DNA of 34,565 nucleotides. Source: Verrucomicrobiia bacterium Tous-C4TDCM. GTDB lineage: Bacteria > Verrucomicrobiota > Verrucomicrobiia > Verrucomicrobiales > Akkermansiaceae. The position numbers and the translations under genes are program-made. Below the pieces are notes generated by a model. That model saw only the letters and a list, made by a program, of their open reading frames with translations, did no database searches and was not told the origin of the DNA. The first letter of the stretch is position 1, and each line of letters begins with the position of its first letter. Below, piece by piece: positions 27,406 to 34,565 of this stretch. The stretch covers positions 1-34,565 of the forward strand of contig NEUO01000024.1 of NCBI GenBank assembly GCA_002304315.1. Reading direction: 5' to 3'.

Positions 27406-28473
27406 ATGGTCCGCGGCGTGAGCCCGGCTTTGGAGACCTTGTTGATGCCATTTGAACGCGGGGAGATTGCGATCCCGCCGCGGGCGCTGTTTCTCGGGGC
27501 GGAGGTGCACCCGGCGTTCGAGGAATGGCCGCAAGTCACCGGGTGGCAGCCTTTCAAGCCGCTGGCCGTCGAGTGGGAGCAGGCCGGCCATGGGCGGGTC
27601 GATACGCCCGCCGGGACCTGGCCGGTGGTGATGCTGCTGCCGGGGAAGTCGCGCGACGAGGCGCTGGCGGCCTTCGCGAAGGCGTACGACTTGTTAGAAA
27701 ACGGAGGCACGCTGGTGGTGGCGATGGCGAACCTGGCCGGCGCGCAGCGGTTCGAAAAGGAGCTGGAGCGGGCGGCGGGGAAGATCGTTTCGCTGCAGAA
27801 GCACAAGTGCCGCGTCTTCCACGCGGTGAAGGACGGCGACTGGGACGCGGCGCTGCTGGCGGAGTGGCGGCAGCTCGGCGCCTTGCGGGAGGTCGATGGC
27901 TTCACGGTGGAAGCCGGAATTTTCAGCGCGGACCACATCGATCCCGGCTCGGCGCTGCTGGCGGAGCACCTGCCGAAGAACCTGCGCGGCCGGGTGGCGG
28001 ACCTCGGCGCGGGCTGGGGCTTCCTGTCGCGGATGGCACTGGAGAAGAACCCGGACTTGAAGGAGGTGCACCTGTTCGAGGCCGATGCCCGCGCGCTGGA
28101 TTGCGCGCGGAAGAATCTAACGGATCCGCGTTGCCAATTCCACTGGCACGATGTCGCGACGGGTCTGCCGGACAAGTTCGAGAACGTGGTGATGAACCCG
28201 CCTTTCCACAGCGGGCAATCGACCGACATCGGGCTGGGCCGCGCTTTTGTTAGATCCGCGGCGGCCTCGCTGCGGATGGGCGGCCGGATCTTCCTCGTGG
28301 CGAACCGGCAGCTTCCCTACGAGGCGGAGCTCGACGAGCTTGGCCTGGTTTGGCGCAAGCCGGTGGAGGACGCGACCTACAAGCTGCTGTTCGCGGAGAA
28401 GCGATTGGAACGAACCCTTCTTCGCTCGGGCTACGAAGGGCAGGCCGCGGAGACGCAGAGGTCACGGAGGTGA
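27406..28473 (+). CDS. RsmC-like class I SAM-dependent (rRNA) methyltransferase
   Basis: [50 protein letters not shown]. Confidence 0.84.
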   Translation: MVRGVSPALETLLMPFERGEIAIPPRALFLGAEVHPAFEEWPQVTGWQPFKPLAVEWEQAGHGRVDTPAGTWPVVMLLPGKSRDEALAAFAKAYDLLENGGTLVVAMANLAGAQRFEKELERAAGKIVSLQKHKCRVFHAVKDGDWDAALLAEWRQLGALREVDGFTVEAGIFSADHIDPGSALLAEHLPKNLRGRVADLGAGWGFLSRMALEKNPDLKEVHLFEADARALDCARKNLTDPRCQFHWHDVATGLPDKFENVVMNPPFHSGQSTDIGLGRAFVRSAAASLRMGGRIFLVANRQLPYEAELDELGLVWRKPVEDATYKLLFAEKRLERTLLRSGYEGQAAETQRSRR

Positions 28474-28492
28474 ACGCGGAGGAAGGTTTTCC

Positions 28493-28600
28493 TTTGGCAC
28501 TTGGAACTTCATCCTTGGAATCCCCCCCTTTGGCACTTGGAACTTCTAAATTGGAACTTCCCCCTCTGGCACTTGGCACTTCTTTCTTGGAACTTCCTTC
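28493..28600. repeat. Three imperfect tandem 36-bp repeats ending at the base before the next gene's ATG
   Basis: Units 28493-28528, 28529-28564, 28565-28600, core TTTGGCACTTGGAACTTC....TTGGAACTTCCCCC. Confidence 0.92.
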
Positions 28601-29305
28601 ATGAAGCTCGTCAAACTACTCGCCAACCTCGGCTACGGCTCGCGCACCCAGGTGGAGCGCTTTCTCCGCCAGGGGGCGGTCACCGATGCTGCGGGCAAGG
28701 TGCTCGGGTCGCGGGACTTCCCGCCGCATTCCGAAATCCGCTTCAAGGGCGAGCCGCTGGACCAGCCGGGTCCGCTGACGCTGATCTTCCACAAGCCGGC
28801 GGGCTACACGTGCAGCACCGACGATCCGGGCGACACGATTTACGACCTGCTACCGGCGCGCTTCGCCCTGCGGAACCCGGTGATGAGCCCGGTGGGTCGG
28901 CTCGACAAGGATACGACGGGGATGCTTTTGATGACCGACGACGGCCAACTGCTGCACCGGTTGATCAGCCCGAAGCATCATGTGCCGAAGACCTATCAGG
29001 TGACGCTCGACCGGCCGCTGGAAGGGCACGAGGGCGAGTTGTTCGGCAGCGGCGAGCTGGTGCTGCGCGGCGAAGAGAAGCCGCTGTTGCCGGCGAAGCT
29101 GGAACTGCTCGGCGAGAAGGAAGCGCGGCTGACGATCGAGGAAGGCCGCTATCACCAGATCCGCCGGATGTTCGCCGCGGCGGGGAATCACGTCGTCGGG
29201 TTGAAGCGCGTGGCGATCGGCGCGCTGGCGATGCCGGAGGATTTGGAAGAAGGGGAATGGCGGGTGCTGGAGGCGGAGGAGCTGGGGTTGCTGAAGGGGG
29301 GGTGA
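28601..29305 (+). CDS. RsuA/RluB-family pseudouridine synthase
   Basis: S4-like N-terminus; HKPAGYTCS; VGRLDKDTTGMLLMTDDG; EGRYHQIRRMFAAAGNHVVGLKRVAIG. Confidence 0.92.
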   Translation: MKLVKLLANLGYGSRTQVERFLRQGAVTDAAGKVLGSRDFPPHSEIRFKGEPLDQPGPLTLIFHKPAGYTCSTDDPGDTIYDLLPARFALRNPVMSPVGRLDKDTTGMLLMTDDGQLLHRLISPKHHVPKTYQVTLDRPLEGHEGELFGSGELVLRGEEKPLLPAKLELLGEKEARLTIEEGRYHQIRRMFAAAGNHVVGLKRVAIGALAMPEDLEEGEWRVLEAEELGLLKGG

Positions 29306-29308
29306 GGA

Positions 29309-29470
29309 TCAGGACCCGTTCCGGAGGCCCTTGATGATCATGACGATCCCGAGCAAGGCCACCGGTGCGGCGTAGGGGATGGCATCGTCCCACAGGCGTG
29401 GGTTCGAGACGACGGGGGCCCAGAGGACTGCGGCGGCGAGGAAGACGATGCTGCCTGAGATTTGGTTCAT
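29309..29470 (-). CDS. Small two-TM hypothetical membrane protein (53 aa)
   Basis: MNQISGSIVFLAAAVLWAPVVSNPRLWDDAIPYAAPVALLGIVMIIKGLRNGS; ATGA overlap with the upstream ORF. Confidence 0.55.
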   Translation of the reverse strand: MNQISGSIVFLAAAVLWAPVVSNPRLWDDAIPYAAPVALLGIVMIIKGLRNGS

Positions 29471-30108
29471 GAGGGGTGGGAGACGTTGATGGGAAGATGA
29501 CTGAAGGATGCGCGTTGTGCCAGCGGGTGCAATGTCCGCATCACCCACAGGGACGAAGGCGGATCGAGGTCCACATGGGCATGAACCCCATTTACATCTC
29601 GAACCCAAAGAGCGGGCAATTCGATTCCTCCCGCGATCGTCAAAAGTCCTCCGCACGGGGTGGGACATTCAGCGTATCCCTCAAATGCCAACTCCGAGTC
29701 CGCGGGTGCCAAAACGGTGGGGTTCTGGTAAAATGATGAGGCACTTCGGGCGTCCAATCCAAGAAACCGATAAAAACCGGAAGTGCATTCGGAGAAGGCC
29801 GCATCCCGAGAGAACTGGACCGCCAGTCTCCCGGAAGTCCTGTGCTCGATTCGCAGGCGATCGCCCCGCAGCGGTAACGGGACCGGGCTGTGGAAATTCA
29901 GAAACGCCATTTCGAGGTAGGGCAGCGGATTGCCCCACGCCTGCACCAGAATCCGGAGCCCCTCGCCGACCATGGGATCGCCTTGTTCCAAGGCCAGTCG
30001 TGTCCGGCAGAAGATGTGGCCTTGGAGGGGGTAGTCATCCCAGCACGCGCCAAGGGTGACTTTGCGAGCTTCGTCGCTGCTATCGATCGCATGCCATCGG
30101 GGAGTCAT
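29467..30108 (-). CDS. Hypothetical protein (213 aa)
   Basis: Intact ORF translationally coupled (ATGA) to the small membrane protein; no family recognised. Confidence 0.6.
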   Translation of the reverse strand: MTPRWHAIDSSDEARKVTLGACWDDYPLQGHIFCRTRLALEQGDPMVGEGLRILVQAWGNPLPYLEMAFLNFHSPVPLPLRGDRLRIEHRTSGRLAVQFSRDAAFSECTSGFYRFLGLDARSASSFYQNPTVLAPADSELAFEGYAECPTPCGGLLTIAGGIELPALWVRDVNGVHAHVDLDPPSSLWVMRTLHPLAQRASFSHLPINVSHPS

Positions 30109-30303
30109 TGGTTTGTGAGGGATGCTTCCCGTTCGTTGTTCACGCTGTAGCGGGAATGGGGCACGGGATCAAGACTCCTCCAGATCAAGTGTTCCGCCGA
30201 CCTCGGTTTCGTCGGCGCGCGGGGCCTGCCTGCTGCCGGGTACCGTTCCGGTCGGCTGAGGGCGGCCGACCCAACCTTTGAAAAGTGGGTGGGACAGGAG
30301 ACT

Positions 30304-30336
30304 CCCCCCTCCTTTCGCGGGGTCGCAGGAGGGGGG
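30304..30336. repeat. G/C-rich inverted repeat CCCCCCTCCT ... AGGAGGGGGG
   Basis: 10-bp perfect arms, 13-nt loop. Confidence 0.85.
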
Positions 30337-30415
30337 GTGGTGCGACAGGGGCTCAGGCAATTCGTCCGCCGGGTTGTTGCAGGGCGGGAAGCTCGAGGGT
30401 GATGGGCGGATGGCT

Positions 30416-30608
30416 GCGATCCCTGCCGGGATCGGAGGAATCCGAGAGTGTCCGTAGCCGGGGGTGGTCGCTGTCGCTCGACCCCCGGCTACTGGGGCTT
30501 TGATCCCTGCCGGGATCGAAGGTATGGGCGATGCTCGTCAGCAAGCCTGGAGGCTGGCGCTCGACTATCGGCTGCTGGGGCTTTGATCGCCCCGGGATCG
30601 AAGGCAAT
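30416..30608. repeat. Cluster of intergenic hairpin repeats
   Basis: GATCCCTGCCGGGATC twice and related GATCGCCCCGGGATC; GTAGCCGGGGGT (30454-30465)/ACCCCCGGCTAC (30481-30492) 12-bp perfect stem; GGGGCTTTGATC twice. Confidence 0.85.
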
Positions 30609-30662
30609 CGGCCTGCTTTCGCACCCTCAGCTCTCGCGCTCGCAGTCGGCTCCTATTCAGAG

Positions 30663-30735
30663 CCTACCATCTACCATCTACGATCTGCCATCTGCCATCT
30701 GCCATCTGCCATCTGCCATCGTGCCATCGTGCGAC
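30663..30735. repeat. Heptamer tandem repeat CTRCCAT, about 8 units, then CGTGCCAT variants
   Basis: ctaccat ctaccat ctacgat ctgccat (x5) cgtgccat cgtgc. Confidence 0.88.
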
Positions 30736-30794
30736 GGAGAAGCTCGCAAAAAAGACGGGTGGAATCCGCGGCCGGGTTGCGGCAACTTCCGGGC

Positions 30795-31727
30795 GTGAGG
30801 TTTCCGGGGACTTGCTTGTGCGGATGGCTGTTGCTGCTGGGTGGTGCCCCGGCGGAGGAGCAGCGCTTTTCCTTCGAGCGGCCGCTGATGGGGACTCGCT
30901 TTGCCATCATCTGCCACGGGACGGAGGAAGCGGTGGCGAAGGCGGCAGCGGACGAGGCCTTTGCGGAGGGGGAAAAGATCAACGCGGTGGCATCCGATTA
31001 TTTGCCGGACAGCGAGCTGATGCGGTTGCCGGCGGGCGGGGCGGCGGTGGGGGTTTCGCCGTTGCTGGCGGAGCTGCTGGACGTTTCGCGGACGATGGCG
31101 GAGCGCTGCGACGGGGTCTTCGACCCGACGCTGGGGCCGCTGACGGTGCTTTGGCGTGAAAGCCGGCGGACGGGCGAGTTGCCGGCGGCAGAAGCAAGAG
31201 GCCATGCGATGGCGGCTTGCGGGTGGCGGGAGCTGGAAGTGGACGGGAAGGCGCGGACGGTCCGGCTGAAGAAGCCGGGGATGCGGCTCGATCTGGGAGG
31301 CATCGCGAAAGGCTTCGCGGCGGACCGGATGTTCGAGGTGATGATGAAGCACGGTTTTGAGCGGACTTGTATCGCGGCGGGCGGCGATCTGCGTTTGGGC
31401 GATCCGCCGCCGGGGAAGACGGGCTGGAAGGTCGGGTTGAAGACCTTCGATGTGGAGAAGCCGGAAGAGGTGGTGGAGCTTTCGAACTGCGCCGTTTCGA
31501 CTTCGGGCGACCTGCACCAGTTCGTGGAGATCGGCGGGAAGCGGTATTCGCACATCCTCGATCCGCGAACCGGGCTGGGGCTGACGGAACGGCTCGCGGT
31601 CAGCGTGATCGCGCCGACCGCGACGGTGAGCGACGCGCTGGCGACGGCGTGCTGCGTGACCGGGGCGGCGGGAGCGGAGGAATTCGGGCTGAAGCGTGGC
31701 GCGACCCGGGTGATCGTGCGGAAGTGA
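30795..31727 (+). CDS. apbE: FAD:protein FMN transferase (ApbE family), GTG start
   Basis: MGTRFAIICHG, GVFDPTLGPLTVLW, MRLDLGGIAKGFAADRM, CIAAGGDLRLG, HILDPRTG. Confidence 0.9.
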   Translation: MRFPGTCLCGWLLLLGGAPAEEQRFSFERPLMGTRFAIICHGTEEAVAKAAADEAFAEGEKINAVASDYLPDSELMRLPAGGAAVGVSPLLAELLDVSRTMAERCDGVFDPTLGPLTVLWRESRRTGELPAAEARGHAMAACGWRELEVDGKARTVRLKKPGMRLDLGGIAKGFAADRMFEVMMKHGFERTCIAAGGDLRLGDPPPGKTGWKVGLKTFDVEKPEEVVELSNCAVSTSGDLHQFVEIGGKRYSHILDPRTGLGLTERLAVSVIAPTATVSDALATACCVTGAAGAEEFGLKRGATRVIVRK

Positions 31728-31731
31728 CCTT

Positions 31732-32601
31732 TCAGCCGGCTTTGGCGCGTTGGCGGAGACCGGTGAGGACCATTTCGGCCAAGGGCGTGAGCTTGCCGCG
31801 CCAGGCGGCGGCGATGGCGAGTTCGGGGCAGTCGGGGATCGCCCAGGCGACGGTGCCTTTCGGTGCGGCGAGGCCCGGAGCCTTCACGCTGAGGCCGCTG
31901 CCGAAGCCTTGCGCGACGTAAGCGTGGACCAGTTCGAGCGAGTTCACCTCGATCCGCGCCGGCCAGTCGAGGCGGGCCTTGGCGAGGGCCTTCGAGAAAA
32001 GGCGGCAGAGCACGGTGTCGGCGGCGGGGCGGATCAGCGGGAGATCCACCGCCATGCCGTGCATGCCGGAGCGGGCGATTTTATAGGAGTCGGGAAGCAG
32101 CAGGATGAGCGGCATCGAGATCAAGACTTCGGTGCGGATGCCGGCGGGCGGGCGGGACTCGAGTTCGCAGACGGCGAGGTCGACTTCCTCGCGCTCCAGC
32201 AGGTCGAAGGCGCCGCGCTGGTCGGTATCGACGAGGCTGAGTTCGAAGTCCGGGCGGGCCTTGCGGACGGCCGCGAGGACATCGGGCAAGTGCTGGCGGA
32301 TAATCGTCGCCGGGGCGGCGAGGCGGAGGCGGCGGGACGCGGTGCCGGAAATCTTGGCGGCGATGTCCGGCAGCGCGCCGAAGAAGGGCGCGAGGAAATC
32401 GTAGAGTTCCTGGCCGGCGGGGGTGAGCTTGAAAGGGCGGCGCTGGAACAGGCGGACGCCGAGCTCGGCTTCCAACAGGCTGATCTGGCCGCTGATCGCC
32501 GGTTGCTGGATGCCATAGGTCATGCCGCGGGCGGCGGCGGTGATGCCGCCGTTGCGGGCGACGTGGTAGAACAGCTCGAGGTGATGGAGGTTGGGAGCCA
32601 T
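31732..32601 (-). CDS. LysR-family transcriptional regulator
   Basis: LHHLELFYHVARNGGITAAARGMTYGIQQPAISGQISLLEAELGVRLFQRRPFKLTPAGQELYDF. Confidence 0.92.
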   Translation of the reverse strand: MAPNLHHLELFYHVARNGGITAAARGMTYGIQQPAISGQISLLEAELGVRLFQRRPFKLTPAGQELYDFLAPFFGALPDIAAKISGTASRRLRLAAPATIIRQHLPDVLAAVRKARPDFELSLVDTDQRGAFDLLEREEVDLAVCELESRPPAGIRTEVLISMPLILLLPDSYKIARSGMHGMAVDLPLIRPAADTVLCRLFSKALAKARLDWPARIEVNSLELVHAYVAQGFGSGLSVKAPGLAAPKGTVAWAIPDCPELAIAAAWRGKLTPLAEMVLTGLRQRAKAG

Positions 32602-32685
32602 GCGGGGATTGATCCCGAAGAAAGCGGCCGCGGCACGCCGAAAACGCGGGGTTTTCTCCGGCGGTGGCACTGCTAGGGTGGCGGC

Positions 32686-33093
32686 GTGGCAGGGGAGGAA
32701 AAAATCGTGCTGGCCTTCGACGGCCAGTGCCTGATGTGCAGCCGGAGCATCCGCTGGCTGGCGGAGCACGATGCCGCGGACCAACTGCGCTTCGTCAGGC
32801 TGCAAAGTCCGCGGGGCCGGGAGATGGAAAAACAGGCGGGGACCGGCGACCTGATGACGGCGCTGGTCGCGGCGGACGGGCGGATTTATTCGCGGTCGGA
32901 CGCGGTGTTGCGGCTATGCCGGGCTTTGGAGTGGCGGTTCCGGGTGATCTCGTGGATCGGGCGCACTTTCATCCCGAGGCGGTTCCGGGACGCGGCCTAT
33001 GATTTCATCGCGGCGCGGCGCCACCGCTGGTTCGGGAAGGGCGATGCCTGTGCGATGCCGTCGGAAGCGCTGCGCGGGCGCTTGTTGGAGTAG
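32686..33093 (+). CDS. DCC-family (DUF393) thiol-disulfide oxidoreductase-like protein, GTG start
   Basis: IVLAFDGQCLMCSRSIRWLAEHDAADQLRFVRLQS; SRSDAVLRLCRAL. Confidence 0.84.
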   Translation: MAGEEKIVLAFDGQCLMCSRSIRWLAEHDAADQLRFVRLQSPRGREMEKQAGTGDLMTALVAADGRIYSRSDAVLRLCRALEWRFRVISWIGRTFIPRRFRDAAYDFIAARRHRWFGKGDACAMPSEALRGRLLE

Positions 33094-33156
33094 TGCCGAA
33101 GGAGGGCAGCGGGAGGGCGGCTACCATGGGATTCACCGTGGCGGGCCGCCAGAAGA

Positions 33157-33175
33157 CGCAACTTGCAAAGTTGCG
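33157..33175. promoter_or_regulatory. Palindrome CGCAACTT-GCA-AAGTTGCG upstream of permease
   Basis: 8-bp perfect arms, 3-nt spacer; about 50 bp upstream of the GTG start. Confidence 0.45.
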
Positions 33176-33223
33176 CTACTTCGCGGGTTTGACAGCACCG
33201 CCCGCAGCCCCTTTTCTCCGTCC

Positions 33224-34276
33224 GTGTCGCCGGATTCCCAACAGGACTTCGCGTTCGCCTTCCTGAGCATTTTGTTCGAAGGCGCGCCGTTCATTTTGCT
33301 CGGCACGCTGATCAGCGGCTTCATCGATATCTACCTGCCCGCCGGCATGATGGACCGGCTGCTGCCGAAGAAGAAATTCCCGGCCATTCTGGTGGCGGGT
33401 CTGTTAGGGTTCATCCTGCCGGTCTGCGAATGCGCCGTGGTCCCGGTGATCCGCCGGCTGGTGAAGAAGGGCCTGCCGGTGTCCTGCGCGCTGACCTACA
33501 TGCTGGCCGCGCCGATCGTCAATCCGATCACCGCGCTGAGCACGTGGAAGGCCTTCAAAGGTCCCGAGATTCCCTTTGGCGCGGACCTGAGCTACTCCGC
33601 CAGCTTGGTGATGACCGTTTCGCGGCTCGGGCTCGGTTTCCTGGTCGCGGTGGCGGTCGGCTTGATCGTTTCGCGGATCCCGATGGTGAAAATCCTGCGC
33701 CAGCGGCTGGTTGACAGCCTGACCAAGGAGGAGACGCCGGCCGTGGCCCACTCCCATGCTCACGATCACCACGATCACGACCATTCCTGCTGCGGTCACG
33801 ATCACGGCCATGATCACGGGCACGACCACCACCATCACGACGAGAAAAGCGACAACCGCATGGTCGCCGCCTTCCGCTCGTCGATGCGCGACTTCGTGGA
33901 TGTCGGCGTTTATTTCACCATCGGCGTGGCGATTACCGCGCTGTTCAACACCGGCATCGCGCCCGGCGCCGAGTGGCTCGACGGGCTGGCGAAGAACGAC
34001 GTCATCGCCCCGGCCGCGCTGATGGCGCTGGCCTTCGTGCTCAGCCTTTGCAGCACCTCGGACGCCTTCATCGCGGCGACCCTGGACAAGTTCACCTACG
34101 GCGCGAAACTTGCCTTCCTGACTTTCGGTCCGATGCTCGACGTCAAGCTGCTGTTCCTCTATCAGACCGTTCTGAAGAAAAGCTTCATCCTGTGGCTCGC
34201 GCTCGGCTTGTTCGTCACCATCGGCGCGGCGGCGATCGCCTGGCAGGCCGTCATCTTCTCCTTCGCCACCCCGTGA
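33224..34276 (+). CDS. UPF0718 (YraQ/YcgR-like) permease with His-rich cytoplasmic loop, GTG start
   Basis: FEGAPFILLGTLISGFID, GFILPVCECAVVPVIRRLVKKGLPVSCALTYMLAAPIVNP, HSHAHDHHDHDHSCCGHDHGHDHGHDHHHHD. Confidence 0.88.
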   Translation: MSPDSQQDFAFAFLSILFEGAPFILLGTLISGFIDIYLPAGMMDRLLPKKKFPAILVAGLLGFILPVCECAVVPVIRRLVKKGLPVSCALTYMLAAPIVNPITALSTWKAFKGPEIPFGADLSYSASLVMTVSRLGLGFLVAVAVGLIVSRIPMVKILRQRLVDSLTKEETPAVAHSHAHDHHDHDHSCCGHDHGHDHGHDHHHHDEKSDNRMVAAFRSSMRDFVDVGVYFTIGVAITALFNTGIAPGAEWLDGLAKNDVIAPAALMALAFVLSLCSTSDAFIAATLDKFTYGAKLAFLTFGPMLDVKLLFLYQTVLKKSFILWLALGLFVTIGAAAIAWQAVIFSFATP

Positions 34277-34565
34277 ATCCGAAACTCCAGCGCGTGTTGT
34301 TTTCGCTCGCCCTGATCACCTGGGGTGGGGTGCTGGTGTATTTCTACGCCACGGGCCGGATCACCAAGTATCTCGCGCCGGATTTCCGCCCGCTGTCTTT
34401 GGCCGGAGGACTCGGCCTGCTGGTGGTAGGCGCTTTCAACCTGCTCACGGCGACCCAGGAGGCATCCTGCGGCCACGATCATGGGCCGGACGATACGCAC
34501 GACCATGAAAGCATGGACGTCCATCCGCTGGCAGCATTCCTGATCCTGCTGGTCCCGCTCGGTCT
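34273..34565 (+). CDS. TIGR03943/DUF1980 (YcgQ-like) family protein, truncated by the window end
   Basis: GTGA overlap with the permease stop; VNPKLQRVLFSLALITWGGVLVYFYATGRITKYLAPDFRPLSLAGGLGLLVVGAFNLL...CGHDHGPDDTHDHE. Confidence 0.72.
   Translation, partial: MNPKLQRVLFSLALITWGGVLVYFYATGRITKYLAPDFRPLSLAGGLGLLVVGAFNLLTATQEASCGHDHGPDDTHDHESMDVHPLAAFLILLVPLG

Noticed and set aside
28493-28600. CRISPR-like array
   Set aside because: 36-bp units are contiguous with no spacers and no cas genes nearby
33224-34276. ZIP/CDF zinc transporter based on the His-rich loop
   Set aside because: TM motifs (PVCECAVVPV, YMLAAPIVNP) fit the UPF0718 permease family rather than ZIP or CDF

Overview
GC-rich bacterial chromosomal window. 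PEP-CTERM and TIGR02597-like secreted proteins, dense coding and many intergenic repeats suggest a Verrucomicrobia-type genome (inference). The most notable content is two Ton/Tol-like gene clusters flanking an nth / 3D-domain lipoprotein pair. Cluster A (minus strand, 12211->6253) is ExbB-ExbD-ExbD-giant TPR-small secreted protein. Cluster B (plus strand, 14102->21297) is giant TPR-small secreted protein-ExbB-ExbD-ExbD-membrane-anchored protein with a prenyltransferase/squalene-cyclase-like toroid. The one-ExbB/two-ExbD plus giant-TPR layout is shared, and the two small secreted proteins look like distant paralogs, so this may be a duplicated, little-described PMF-energised envelope machine. 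The toroid gene appears broken by a -1 frameshift at about 20851. A second notable locus is a decaying ABC exporter (24.9-27.3 kb region): its ATPase is frameshifted and its FtsX-type permease appears internally deleted. Other content: PfkB kinase, a RAYT (IS200-like/Y1) transposase with duplicated 50-bp upstream repeats, GlcD-type FAD oxidase, AAA+ ATPase, SUI1/YciH, DUF3024, a VapBC-type TA module with a palindromic operator candidate, RsmC-like methyltransferase, RsuA-like pseudouridine synthase preceded by exactly three 36-bp repeats, ApbE, LysR regulator, DCC protein, and a His-rich UPF0718 permease with its TIGR03943/DUF1980 partner truncated by the window end. All family assignments are from reading motifs; no database searches were run.
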